A DNA stretch of 64,000 nucleotides from Annulohypoxylon bovei var. microspora (Eukaryota; Ascomycota; Sordariomycetes; Xylariales; Hypoxylaceae), in assembly GCA_022836615.1 (NCBI GenBank), contig MU405268.1, positions 167,443 to 231,442 of the forward strand, in the 5' to 3' direction. The position numbers and the translations under genes are program-made. Under the pieces are notes generated by a model. The model did not search any database, was not told the origin of the DNA, and worked only from the letters and a program-made list of their open reading frames with translations. The stretch's first letter is position 1. Every line of letters begins with the position of its first letter. Below are positions 37,531-47,907 of the stretch, piece by piece.

Positions 37531-39105
37531 ATGGCGAGCACAGGTTATCACCATGGCCAACCTGACCAGCCTGGACTTGAAGTCATGCATTATGACCTAC
37601 AATATGATACCGGCCCTGAAGTAATGCATCCGCCTCAGTTACCGTCAATCTTGGTCCCGAATGAACGGGAAGAGAAGGAAGTAGCCCAATTAGTTCCCGT
37701 AGGAGACGGAAGAAAATCTCTGTTTCGGAAGTGGGGTGTTAAGAAGAGTATACTAATCGCGCTCTGCTGTATTCTCGTCATTGTCGGAGTGGTAGTTGGC
37801 TCTGTTTTGGGTACTCAAAATAGTCGGGCGTTGTCCACCGCAGCGAATCCTAGTTAGGTAAGATAATAATAACGAACTAAATATACCCATTGAAGAGTGC
37901 TCACAAGATGGAAGTGTTCAAGGAGATCCTGCGCAAGGAAATGTAGACACAGAGCCTTCTCCAGCTGAGATGACAGGTAGCCCTACGAGCGTATCACCCG
38001 GCTTAGCACCGACAGCAATCTCCTGGGGTTATCCCACCTAGAGATATACGCCTTAACGAATAATGATACCAAATCTATATACCGTACGGCGTAAATACCG
38101 AAATTCCAACGCGTCATCCGACATGGACTTCATACCTTCGGGGAAAGGGATGGAACTTGTGGGAGGTGGTATTAATACGAACGACGCGCCATCGCCTTAA
38201 GTTGTCGGAGGACAGACAAGAATATGAATCGAACCGAAGTTCACATCAATGGCGAAAACAGTGCTTATATCAAATATCATGATGAAAATCAAATGTGGTA
38301 TACTTCCGGTCCTGATAACTGGGACTCGTTTCAGCACGTCAACGTAATTGGCGCTCCTGGTGAAGTTATATACGATCCTTCGGTTCAGATCATGAAAACT
38401 TTTTATTTGGGCAAAGCGGACGCGGGGATCGAGGCCAATTACTTTCAATACCACAACCAAGACGGCTGGACTAATCTCATACAAATTCCAGGGCCAGATT
38501 TGCAGCCCATGAGACCCGCGGTACTCGCGTGGAACGGGAATGATACGCGTCTTGATATCTTCGTCGTCGCCAGGGCGAACAGCCACTTATTACATGCCTC
38601 GTGGGGTACCGATATAACGAATTGGACTAACTACGAGGACTTGCACGGCTGTGTTACAACTCCTCCGGTCGCTGTTTCGCGGACCCCCGGAGTCATTGAC
38701 GTGTTTGCTCGCGGTGGCGATGCCGGGCTTTGGTACCTTTCGTACGATGATGGGAATAAGAGTTGGACTAATTGGACTCGCATCAGTGGGAACACGAAGA
38801 TTAAAGGCCAGCCAGATGCCATTAGTGTTAGCTCGAATAGGTTAGACGTGTTCGCTTGGGGAGAGGATGGCAGTATGCTACATAAGAGCTTCGACAGTAC
38901 TTCGAAAGCCTGGACACCCAAAGACGGTTTTGGTGTGCTAGTAGACGGCCCGCTTTCGGGTCCTCCTAAAGCTATGAGCGATGCTCCCGGTCGCATTCAT
39001 ACTTTTGCGTATAATAACCTGAACGAACTAATTTGGAAGACGTTGGATCAGTCGGCTCAAAGTGGCGATACAATCACCTTGGCGAATGTTCCTATGGTTA
39101 GGTAG
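37531..39105 (+). CDS. membrane-anchored beta-propeller lectin-like protein (PLL/fucose-lectin type), structure uncertain
   Basis: Two clear coding blocks belong together. The first (37531 to about 37850) encodes a disordered His/Pro/Glu-rich cytosolic segment, a basic stop (LFRKWGVKK) and one TM helix (SILIALCCILVIVGVVVGSVL). The last (about 38218-39105) encodes nearly 300 residues of W-rich repeats of the form LDVFAWGEDGSMLHKSFDS and IDVFARGGDAGLWYLSYDD, the blade pattern of fungal type II membrane proteins annotated as fucose-specific lectin or PLL-like propellers. Between them, 37905-38033 is open for a Ser/Pro/Thr/Gly-rich linker (CSQDGSVQGDPAQ onward), probably a middle exon. The first block ends at an in-frame stop overlapping a possible donor, and I could not find a clean splice path through 38034-38217. 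The gene may be damaged there or use unusual introns. Carbohydrate binding is inference from the repeat type. Confidence 0.6.
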
Positions 39106-39114
39106 CTGACGAAT

Positions 39115-39410
39115 TTGCGAATGTCCTTCTAGTTTGCCTAGTGCCACTCCTGTTGCCGGATCCCAAAGCCTAATTGTGGTATCGGTAGAGCAAGAAGCGA
39201 CCAACCGGCCATCTGATGAGAAGAGGACAATGAAGACACTATCTGAATGGCCTTTAATTATGTGAAATGGAATTCCTGTTGTTGTGTCCCACAGTCTCAC
39301 GGTTTTATCAGCCGATGCTGACGCAATAAGATGGCTATCTGGCGAGAACGCAAGATCATTAATGCGACCGGAATGGCCTTCCAGTTTCCGATGCTCCTTC
39401 TGCGAACCAG
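39115..39410 (-). pseudogene. WD40-repeat gene fragment
   Basis: On the minus strand, just over two WD40 repeats can be read: KLEGHSGRINDLAFSPDS, SADKTVRLWDTTTG, GHSDSVFIVLFSSDG, TDTTIRLWDPATG and KLEGHS. The repeats are closely similar to each other, as in the high-identity WD40 arrays of fungal HET/NACHT-WD (STAND/NLR) proteins. No start, ATPase or other domain is found on either side. It ends in unrelated sequence close to the 3' end of the lectin-like gene. I read it as a relic of a larger repeat gene. Confidence 0.7.
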
Positions 39411-40675
39411 AAGCAAGCCATCCTCATTCCGCTGAAGGAGGCGCATCTTGGTCTAAAGGCTTTGCAAGACACAAGGAAGTAGGTTCGACAATGGAGGTAT
39501 CACATTGGAATTCCAAGAATATTTATTCCAAGTTGAATATTTATTGTTGAATTGGAGATTCATAGGAGGAAGAGAGCAAATATTGGGTTGTCTGATTAAG
39601 AAATGAGGGCGGCTAAGAGATGGATGAGAGAAGTAGATAGTGGGACTTTAACCAACCCTGAAAAATGCCCATTTGGGTGAAGGAGACCAGGGGGGGTTAA
39701 TGGGGAAATAGAAGGCAAAAAGACAGCCCTGGAGGAAGGTCAGAAATAGAGCAAAGGTTACCAACGTAGCCTTCAGAATGATTCGCAGGCCGTTGTTGAA
39801 GATTTGCAAATTACCAGAATTACCAAAGAATCGTAGTCGAATTGGGGGTCACAGGATGATAATTTGAACAACACCAAGAGCCCGGTAAAGGTGTATACCC
39901 ATCCAGCCATCCCACCCCTGGTGGTCCATGCAGGATCAGTATCCACAATATGTCTTATTAGGAATGTCCTAACATCATTTTTATGTGAATTAGAGCATCT
40001 GCTAATCTATCCCCTTATCATCTAATTGGCCTCCACCGCTAGCCATAATACCTTACATATGTAATCATAGGGATAGTTGAAAGCATAGTGCGATACAGTA
40101 ATATTAGCACATGCTCACACATGCTTCGTTTATTTTAACACCATTCTGCGCCCATCCTATCGATATGACGACGATATATTGTGCAGATCGATCATCCAAA
40201 AAGCAACCCTGCGCGAGCATTTGTCAGCTGCGATTGAACGCCTCAATATGTAAAATCTTAGAAAACAACCAATAGATAAAGGTTTCCTAATAATAAGAAG
40301 TCGCACGGCTGAAACTCTAGCTATGCAGCCTCCTTATTTTTCTCTAGCATGGCCAATAGCCAGGACGTTGGCAGATTGCCTCGTTGTCTTTGAGCAACCT
40401 CACTATGATTTAAATTTCCACACAAGAAAAGATAATGGGCAGTTAAAGGCGGCTTCACGTTATGCTCTGTCAATAGAGCCTGTCTTTTCATTAATTGCAC
40501 CAAAATGTTTGCCTTGTTCGCTGTGCAATCTATATCCTATTATCATTGTTTCCGCTTACACCAGGGCAGAGTCCACATCTAAGTCTAAGTTATTACTTGA
40601 TGCCCTACATCGTATGTGAAGGAATGGCCATTAATATCAAGAGCATTGTTCACTTTGTCACTAAAAGAATTAGAG
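39411..40675. other. intergenic region with MITE-like copy
   Basis: No gene is seen. It contains the inverted-repeat element copy at about 39963-40145, described separately. The remainder is flank of the decayed amidase and WD40 relics. Confidence 0.5.
39963..40145. mobile_element. MITE-like element, copy B (diverged)
   Basis: The right arm (about 40085-40145) matches, in reverse complement, the left arm of the copy at 51298-51485, differing mostly by C/T and G/A transitions. The left arm is badly decayed, with only GAGCATCTGCTAAT at about 39990-40003 still clear. The length of about 183 bp agrees with the intact copy. Confidence 0.6.
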
Positions 40676-42062
40676 CTATTCCTTCAGAGTACCTTTATCC
40701 ATCAGCTCACTGAAGACTTTGCTCATCTTTAGGAGATGATGGTCGTGGAACTTGGAGGCCACGAGAGATAAGCTAATAGGCATGCTATGGGCACCATAAA
40801 ATCCAGGCACATTGATGGCAGGCATATGAAATCCCTGTTCCAGGTTAGCGAACAACGAAAAAAATACAGAAGTAACCAAGTACTTGCCGTCCAGGGAGTA
40901 TTGAAGGCTGCGTTACCCATATCATCAAGTCCAAGTGGAGCTTCATCTACGGCACTAGGTGTGAGAATGAAAGAGTAGTTATCAGCTAGATTGTTGATGA
41001 CGTGTCGCATGCTAGCGTAAGTATCGATGGCTTCCGTTCTCTCCGTATGAGTGTAGTTACTATAGGTATTTTCGACGATACTACAAATTTCAGGGGCTAG
41101 ATTCATCTTGTTCACTCGATATTCCCTGAGAAAGGCCGCTCGAGCTTCGCCGTCGAGAATGATTTGCTGAATTCGCTGCAGAGTTTCGAGATCGCCGACT
41201 TCAGATGGAAAAGAGATTTCTTCGACCTGTGCGCCGCTGTTTCGGAGAATAGCCGCCGCTTTTTCCATAGCTGCGATTGTGCCAGGTCCTGCCAACGGCC
41301 ACATCGGAGTTTTAATCAGAGCCACCGAGACTTCTTCCAGCGGGATATCTTTGGGAACCTCATCGCCCTTGAGACTAAAGACATCTGCAAGTAACTGTAG
41401 ATCCTCGACGCTGCGAGCGAAGAAACCGCCGCGGACCCACATGATGATCCACCCGGGGTACGGTTTGGGTCATGGGGATTAGTAGTATTGGGCTCTGAGT
41501 TAGTTACGGTGAACTCGCTTGTAGTTGTTTTGCTTGAGAAAAATATTAGACTGTGAAACGGAAAGGGTACCTTATGAAGCGACGAACCGAATATGAGGGC
41601 TCCGGCAGCTCGTAGAATAGCAACCGCGGATGAATCAAAGCCTGGCTGATGTCCTTGGTAGATGGGAGAGCCAAATTGAGTGGGCATATCTAGCATGCAT
41701 GCATAGGTAAGTTATGTTGCTAGTCATTGGAACACTCTAGGGTACCTTTGGTATTCATTGTATCTTTAATGCCTACTGCTAGTCCATGCAATGGCCCTCT
41801 CTGGTCTTGAGGGATCTTGTCTAGAGCTCGAGCTTGGTTAAGTACAAATGCAGGGTCTAATGCAAAATCAGTCCATACTCTCACATGGATGATAACATAA
41901 TAGAAGGAGGGAAAAACTACCGAGGTAGGCCCATGCTTTGACAACGCTATCTCGTTCCTTAATATGCTTTAAGAGAGAAGATGTATATTCTTCGACAGTT
42001 ATGGTATTATTCTTAAATAGATTAAGCACCTCGATGGCAGTGAAGACATACGGTTTTGCCAT
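40676..42062 (-). pseudogene. amidase-signature enzyme, broken (internal deletion and splice loss)
   Basis: Minus-strand remains of an amidase-signature hydrolase. Exons 42062-41921 and 41856-41746 read MAKPYVFTAIEVL to GPLHGLAVGIKDTMNTK, the latter with the catalytic Lys. The next exon reads DMPTQFGSPIYQGHQPGFDSS and then KTTTSEFT to TPGGSSCGSAA, which carries the cis-Ser loop. Immediately after that the sequence jumps, out of frame, to GGFFARSVEDLQLLADVF. The roughly 45-50 residues that normally lie between, including the nucleophile Ser loop (GSxTGGS), are missing. The acceptor before KTTTSEF is also not AG in the needed phase (CAAG in place of an expected CAG/G), and the last intron near 40845-40900 does not join in frame. 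The C-terminus (HMPAINVPGFYGAHSMPISLSLVA) is recognisable. The enzyme cannot be active. Confidence 0.82.
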
Positions 42063-43662
42063 TGTGGTCAATGCCGATCATATGTGAGAAGGTGAGGAGG
42101 GCCGGAAACAAAGTAGACTGAAAATTTCGTTGTTACGGAATAAAGAGAACGCATAACAATAATGATGCATTATTAGGCTTTACTCTTATATTATAAGTTA
42201 GGGTAAAGAAGGGAGAAAAGACAAAACGGAGAATAAACTGTATAGAGCTTAGTTTAACCAAAAGAAGGGTGGCTTATACAAAATGCTTAACAACAACTCT
42301 GGTGAAAGCTGTAACTTGTGGGCATTAAGCTGGTGACATATCTCAAACTACCTACATTAGGTACCAACTATGCCCTATTCCAAATACACGAAAGAGGGGT
42401 TGTAAGTGAATTTAAATGTTTATCGCTAAACGTACCCCGAAGGGCGAACAATCAATAGCGTCAAGTTTACAAAGAGGTTAGTTATGGATGAGAAATAAAT
42501 GTTGATGTAGGCAGTTAAAGGGATATATAGTAATACTTTATAACACGCCTCAAGAAGTCTACGTTACTAACTAATGGTATTGTTGTGTGGTGGTCACAAG
42601 ATCACAAGGAAGTTCAACAATGCGGGAGCCAAGCGTACCCGCCACGATCTAGTTACTGGGCGGAGATGTTTCGAAAGTCGAGTCATATTCCCGAGTACCA
42701 TATCGCAATGCATTTACTGACCTGATCGAAATGATCATACACAGAAGTAGACGCTACCTAGTCTTAGGTAAGATACCGGATTGTAAAGGTTGGCGGAAAC
42801 GGAGTGTTTGAGATAAGCTGCTTGTAAATAGTTATTATTTCGTGAATCTCCGCATGGTATAAAAAATAAGCATATTAGTGATCCGGAGGAAATATTAGCG
42901 TCCCATTCAAGCCATGATCTTGGTATAGGGCTGAACTAAGTGGACTGATAAAGCATTATTTTCGGGGCTCGGAAAGCTGTTATGATCCGCCAAATGTCGA
43001 TACAAGCTTGTGTTCCGACAACCGACATGGGATATTTCTTTGCATATTACGATATATTTTTACATTTTACGGGTTTTCTTTCTATGTATCTTAAAGATAC
43101 GTGTAACTAGTCCCTTACTGAATAGATATTATTACCTAATTTAATAATGAAAGCGCCGTCCAGTTTTAAGCTACGGACATGACAAGTGTAATACACCTCA
43201 TGGGGTTTATCAGTTTTATGGCGTGTAATAACTTTAAATGAGGATATGTACATATGTCCGGATCTCCGCATTAGATAAAGGAAATAAGGCCAATGGAGAC
43301 GGAGAGTAGTCGGGATAAGCCCTTAGCCCGGGTATATCGAGTCAAATTCCACACATTATTCGCGTCTAATCACCTCATCGTAAGTTCGAAACAGCGCCAA
43401 GCTTATGTTACGAATTAATAATGCGGGGTTCGTAAACTATAGTCCGTTTAGTAATAGTCTACGCGGAATAACGTTCATAGGATTTAGACAAGATCCTAAA
43501 ACCGCTATATCCGCCCAAGGCATATACCTACCAAGGTAGGAATCTAAAGGTATATAAAATGGGTAATGGATTCATACTTAGGCAGCTGTTCTACATAGTT
43601 TTATATCATCCATCATTTCAATCTTCGCATAATTACCTAAGTTACTATTACAAGTTTGTAAA
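42063..43662. other. intergenic region
   Basis: About 1.6 kb without a supportable gene. It is AT-rich with scattered stop codons in all frames and contains the promoter of the dienelactone hydrolase. Confidence 0.5.
43551..43558 (+). promoter_or_regulatory. TATA-box-like element
   Basis: TATATAAA lies 105 nt upstream of the dienelactone hydrolase start codon, a plausible core-promoter position. It is supported by position and sequence only. Confidence 0.4.
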
Positions 43663-44478
43663 ATGTCGCTGAAAGAGTGCTGTATCAAGGGGTTCAAGTG
43701 GAGTGGCACGCCCACTGGCAAGATCTCGAAGCTCAACGACAACGATGTCTGTAAGTTAAAGCCCCACAATCTCTCGACCTTTTACTTAGGGAAGTATTCA
43801 CTAACTCTCATCGTTCTAGACATCGCAGGCGACAATCCTGATGTCGCCGTGATGATCATCCACGACTTGCTAGGATGGACTTTCCCTAACGCACGTCTGC
43901 TGGCGGACCACTTCGCCAAGGAGATCAACGCGACGGTCTACTTGCCCGACTTCTTCGCGGGCGAGATCGTCGACCCGGTCCCCATCGTGGCCGGGGACTT
44001 CAGCAAGTTCGACCTGCATGCCTTTAGCAAGCGCCACGCACGTGTGATCCGTGAGCCGGAGATCTTCGCCGCGGCGAAGACCCTGAAGCAGAAGTACAAG
44101 AAGGTCGGCGCCATCGGCTACTGCTACGGCGGTTGGGCCGTGTTCCGGCTCGGTGCTAAGGAGCACAACCCCCCGCTAATCGACGCGATCTCGATGGGTC
44201 ACCCGTCTCTGCTGATTAAGAAGGATATCGAGGAAGTTGCGGTCCCCACGCAGCTTCTGGTGCCGGAGCACGACCCGGTATACACCCCGGAGCTAAAGGC
44301 TTATACTTTGGAGACTTTGCCGAAGCTCGGGATTGAGTGGGACTACCGCCATTTCCCCGGTGTCGAGCATGGAGGTTTAGTTCGCGCCGACGAGAATAAG
44401 CCCGGCGAGCGGCTGGCTATGGCTCGGGCTAAGAACGCTGCTGTTTCTTGGTTCAACCAGTTCTTGCACGAGGTATAA
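43663..44478 (+). CDS. dienelactone hydrolase family protein
   Basis: Two exons (43663-43750 and 43820-44478) give 248 aa. The 69-nt intron is in frame and open, so an unspliced reading would give 271 aa, but GTAAGT and CTAG flank it and the spliced junction DVYIAGDNPDVAVM fits the family. The alpha/beta-hydrolase core shows the Cys nucleophile in GAIGYCYGGWAV, the Asp in VPEHDPVYTPE and the His in FPGVEHGGLVR. This is the Cys-Asp-His triad of dienelactone hydrolases, complete and at the usual spacing. Family members hydrolyse dienelactone in chlorocatechol breakdown, but fungal relatives act on varied small esters or lactones. It has no signal peptide, so it is likely cytosolic. Confidence 0.88.
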   Translation: MSLKECCIKGFKWSGTPTGKISKLNDNDVCKLKPHNLSTFYLGKYSLTLIVLDIAGDNPDVAVMIIHDLLGWTFPNARLLADHFAKEINATVYLPDFFAGEIVDPVPIVAGDFSKFDLHAFSKRHARVIREPEIFAAAKTLKQKYKKVGAIGYCYGGWAVFRLGAKEHNPPLIDAISMGHPSLLIKKDIEEVAVPTQLLVPEHDPVYTPELKAYTLETLPKLGIEWDYRHFPGVEHGGLVRADENKPGERLAMARAKNAAVSWFNQFLHEV

Positions 44479-45120
44479 ATGACTGCAATATCTGGTACGG
44501 ATTAACGTGACTGGATTTGGAATCGAGTGTTATGGAATAGGAAAGATGAAAATTGCCGGTGCTGTGAGGGATTTGTCGCGTCTGGAAGTTATGATTGCTT
44601 TAGCGCTGCGCCAGTCGATTCGTACTGTAAAATGAGATAGTCAAATTCAACATTCTCCTCATTCCATGGGATTATGAAATGTCCTAGTCGTTAACATCAC
44701 GACTTCAATATTTTAGGAGAGAAGTCTCGAGTTGAAGTCGTAAAAATTGCGATGAGCGATGTTACGCTGAAAGGGAGTGAGACAACGGCGGACATAGCGG
44801 GAATAGTAGCGATAAGCCATCCTACCCCTATTTAGGGGTGGTAACACAGCGCAAGGACCACACCAGTTGCCTGTGTACGGCGCTTAACATCACTAAAATA
44901 ATAGAATCTCACGGGAAGGTCAATTATGAATCGTCAACACAAAACATCAGGGTAAGAATCATATTGATGATGCCACTGAACTATAGGTTCCTAGGAGGCA
45001 AATCATGAATGTTGTGTTAAATGTACTCAGCCTAAATCCCAAACCCACCAACATTCCCCCACGAATTCAAAGAGATACATCGTTATGAAATACCCAATTC
45101 ACCCGAAAATGCCGAACCCA
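44479..45120. other. convergent intergenic region
   Basis: No gene is seen between the converging dienelactone hydrolase and AAA ATPase genes. Confidence 0.5.
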
Positions 45121-47907
45121 CTACTCAAACTTGCCCTCTTCGTAAAACGTGCTCCTCAGAGGTAGATCTTCGTCGAATCCCTTCGAGTCCTTCATATGGC
45201 GGTCGAAGCTCTGGGTCGACATCTGCACCTTCTCGAACAGGCTGCGATCCAACATGGGCGCGGCGGGGGGCTGCTGGCCGTGGCTGCGCGCCGTCTCGCA
45301 CGCGATCGTGTAGTTGTTGTGGGCCAAGCTCGAGGCGATCTGGAAGGCGTTCCGGATCTGGCGGCCGTTCCAGCAGCCCGTGGAGCGCGCGTTGTCCTCG
45401 TAGTGCTTGCCGGCGAAGTCGATGATGTCGCTGTCCCGGACGACGAGCGTCGGCTCGCCCGTCATCGAGTGCCGCTGGGCCTCGATCTCCCGCAGCTTGG
45501 CCAGGTTGAGCCGGAAGATGTCGCGCGTCTGCTGCTTGTCGAGGGGCGGGTAGTACAGCGACATGTGGATACGCGACTTGAAGGCCTCGTCGATGGTGCC
45601 CACGCGGTTGGTCGTCAGGAACAGCAGGCCGTTGTAATACTCAAGGACACGGAGGAAGACCGAGACAAGCGCGTTGCGCTTCATGTCCAGCTTGGAGCGC
45701 TGCGAGAGGAACACGTCTGCTTCGTCAAGTAGCAAGACGCAGTCCCACAGGTGCGCAAGGCGGAAGACGTTGCTGAGCGACGACTCGACCTCGGAAGGTG
45801 TGAGACCCAGGTCACCGCAAGTGATGACAAAGAGAGGCTTGCGGTACTCCATCGCCACCGCTTCGGCTGTCGCAGTCTTACCTACACCGGGGACACCATG
45901 GAGCAGGACCACTAGACCTCGTCCCTTGTTCTGGATCAGATCTTGGCTCGGACCCTCGGTAGACATGTCGGCGTAGCGTCTCTCGAGGGTCTTCTTCTGG
46001 AAGTGAGATGCCACGAGACCTCGTACGATATCCTTGTAGTCCTTGAGGATCTTCAGGTTCTCGAACACACCCTGCTCCCTACGAATAGGTTTCAAGAAGT
46101 AAGTGTTGACGGGCACGAAACGACGTTCGCGAAGGGCGTAGGCGAACATACGCTTTGGGAGAAGAACGAGGTCCTCCTCACGCAGCTCCAAAGCGCTTGG
46201 GTTCGTCTCGTACGTGCGAGTTCCCTTGGTGCGGTGGCGTAGGAACAGGTCCACGTTGAGATTCTCACGGCGCTGCCACATCTCCACGCCATCCTCCTTC
46301 TGCACGATTTCGCGCTGACCATATGCCATGTTCTGACGCGCCCCGTCGAACCATTGCTGAATGTTCATGTCGTCGTCTTCCACCTCACAACGGATAGACT
46401 TGGTGATCGTTAGCCGATGGAATGTGGGACGCCAGTCTGGATTCTTCTGGTACGCCTCTGCGAGGTCGACAATGACGTCGCTTTCGACGAACTCGGGGTG
46501 TCGCATCTTTTCCCTGTTCTCGTCGTTCAGAATCTCTTGGTCAGCGTCATTCGTGTCGAACGGTGGGTTTCGGGTCAAGGTCCACGCATTGTATGCTTGG
46601 TGTCGGTCACCGAGGAACCTCTGGAAGTCTTCACCCTGCTTCTTTAATGACTCTAGAAGCTGTCGGTGGTCCTGTCGATAGCGAATCGGGAACACTTCAA
46701 GACTCTCGACGAGTCTATCGCCCGCAAAGGACTCCAGCTCAAATTTGTGCCTCACGGCACCGAAGGAGTTGCCATCGTGATCAATGTAGTAGGCGAAGAT
46801 GTTGAACTTGGCCCTCTTGTCCTGCTGTAGTTCATCACTTAAAAACTCCCATCCTAGCTTGGATGGGTAGGCCGCTTCAGGCTCAGGCACCTCCGTCCGG
46901 TAGATTCGCCAAATCTCGTGGTATCGGCCGGCCGTTTCCCCCGCGGCCGGCATGTAAATCAGGTCGCCGACTCTGAACAAGCTCCATAGGTCGTCAAACT
47001 TAACTTTATCGGCTCCCGTTCCCTCGAAGCGATTATGCAGAGGCATGACCTCCTTGTCAACGAAGTTGACGTAGCATCGCATGTCCCTAAGAGCTTCAGG
47101 GCTATCCATGATGGAGTCAATGTCCTCGGCGTTGGAGTCGATGGAGAGAAGAGACTCATTGTCATCATCATCATCGCTGCCAGTCTCAGAGTTGGCGTCC
47201 TTGTCCTTGGAGTCCACGCTCTCGATGATCTCTACTTCCTCGGGGGTCTCGGAGATCTTCTCGGACTCGACCTCCTCTAGCTCCTCGTAATCGGCCCACT
47301 TCTCTTCGAGAGTGGCGAGGATCTCCTTCATCTTAGGCTGGAAGTAGACCAAAGCCTTGAAAGGCCTCACGAAGGTGCGAGGTGTAGATCTCTGCTCGGT
47401 GTCCTTGATGAGCGAAGTAAGATGTCCAAGAATGGGTTGAGACTGAATACGAATGCGTTGAAGCTCGGTCTCGTTCGTCTGTGCAGCTTCAGCTCTCTTC
47501 TCCCTCCTGGCTCTCTCCTGGGGGTCGTTCTTGTAACGAGGAACATAGATGTGCTCTCGGGGGACACCATAAGAGAGCAGATACTTCTGGCGGACGCGAG
47601 CAAGCTCTTCCTTACGTCGAGCTGCCTGTTCACGCCGGATCTGGGCCTGCAGGTTAGCTCCGGCCGCGAGAACGTCGATGGCATAGTCAGGCTCGCTGAT
47701 GTCATGGAACCGGTTCTTGAAGCTTTCGAAGTTGAGCCTGCGGACCTCGGGGATCTTGGGACGCCATTTAGCTTCAGTTCGACGACGATCAGCGAGAATT
47801 CGTTCACGCCGCTCTGCTTCCTTCTGAGCAGCTAGGGCGGATGGGTCATTGTCGCGCTGCCTGGTAGACTGCGCGGTGCGCTTCCCGCCACGCTTTCCTC
47901 GGGCCAT
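45121..47907 (-). CDS. large fungal AAA+ ATPase (DUF7025-type N-terminal region)
   Basis: Single-exon minus-strand gene of 928 aa. The first 170 residues are highly charged (MARGKRGGKRTAQS, with many Arg/Glu), then an acidic stretch (DSKDKDANSETGSDDDDDNES, about 225-245) separates them from a middle region resembling DUF7025 (VGDLIYMPAAGETAGRYHEIWRIYR, FNIFAYYIDHDGNSFG). The C-terminal AAA module contains Walker A HGVPGVGKTATAE (about 690), Walker B CVLLLDEADVFL (about 748), sensor 1 LFLTTNRVG and the FKSRIHMSLYYPPL second-region-of-homology pattern, so it should hydrolyse ATP. The family is widespread in filamentous ascomycetes with no assigned process. GC-rich third positions and lack of introns explain several long opposite-strand open frames. 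This ATPase type differs from the AAA half of the HET fusion. Confidence 0.9.
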   Translation of the reverse strand: MARGKRGGKRTAQSTRQRDNDPSALAAQKEAERRERILADRRRTEAKWRPKIPEVRRLNFESFKNRFHDISEPDYAIDVLAAGANLQAQIRREQAARRKEELARVRQKYLLSYGVPREHIYVPRYKNDPQERARREKRAEAAQTNETELQRIRIQSQPILGHLTSLIKDTEQRSTPRTFVRPFKALVYFQPKMKEILATLEEKWADYEELEEVESEKISETPEEVEIIESVDSKDKDANSETGSDDDDDNESLLSIDSNAEDIDSIMDSPEALRDMRCYVNFVDKEVMPLHNRFEGTGADKVKFDDLWSLFRVGDLIYMPAAGETAGRYHEIWRIYRTEVPEPEAAYPSKLGWEFLSDELQQDKRAKFNIFAYYIDHDGNSFGAVRHKFELESFAGDRLVESLEVFPIRYRQDHRQLLESLKKQGEDFQRFLGDRHQAYNAWTLTRNPPFDTNDADQEILNDENREKMRHPEFVESDVIVDLAEAYQKNPDWRPTFHRLTITKSIRCEVEDDDMNIQQWFDGARQNMAYGQREIVQKEDGVEMWQRRENLNVDLFLRHRTKGTRTYETNPSALELREEDLVLLPKRMFAYALRERRFVPVNTYFLKPIRREQGVFENLKILKDYKDIVRGLVASHFQKKTLERRYADMSTEGPSQDLIQNKGRGLVVLLHGVPGVGKTATAEAVAMEYRKPLFVITCGDLGLTPSEVESSLSNVFRLAHLWDCVLLLDEADVFLSQRSKLDMKRNALVSVFLRVLEYYNGLLFLTTNRVGTIDEAFKSRIHMSLYYPPLDKQQTRDIFRLNLAKLREIEAQRHSMTGEPTLVVRDSDIIDFAGKHYEDNARSTGCWNGRQIRNAFQIASSLAHNNYTIACETARSHGQQPPAAPMLDRSLFEKVQMSTQSFDRHMKDSKGFDEDLPLRSTFYEEGKFE

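Noticed and set aside
43751..43819. Dienelactone hydrolase read through its intron (271 aa)
   Set aside because: The 69-nt in-frame insert is flanked by GTAAGT and CTAG and interrupts the conserved N-terminal region; splicing restores the family sequence.
45196..45732. Plus-strand open frames opposite the 928-aa AAA ATPase
   Set aside because: They result from GC-rich third codon positions of the real minus-strand gene and lack family resemblance.
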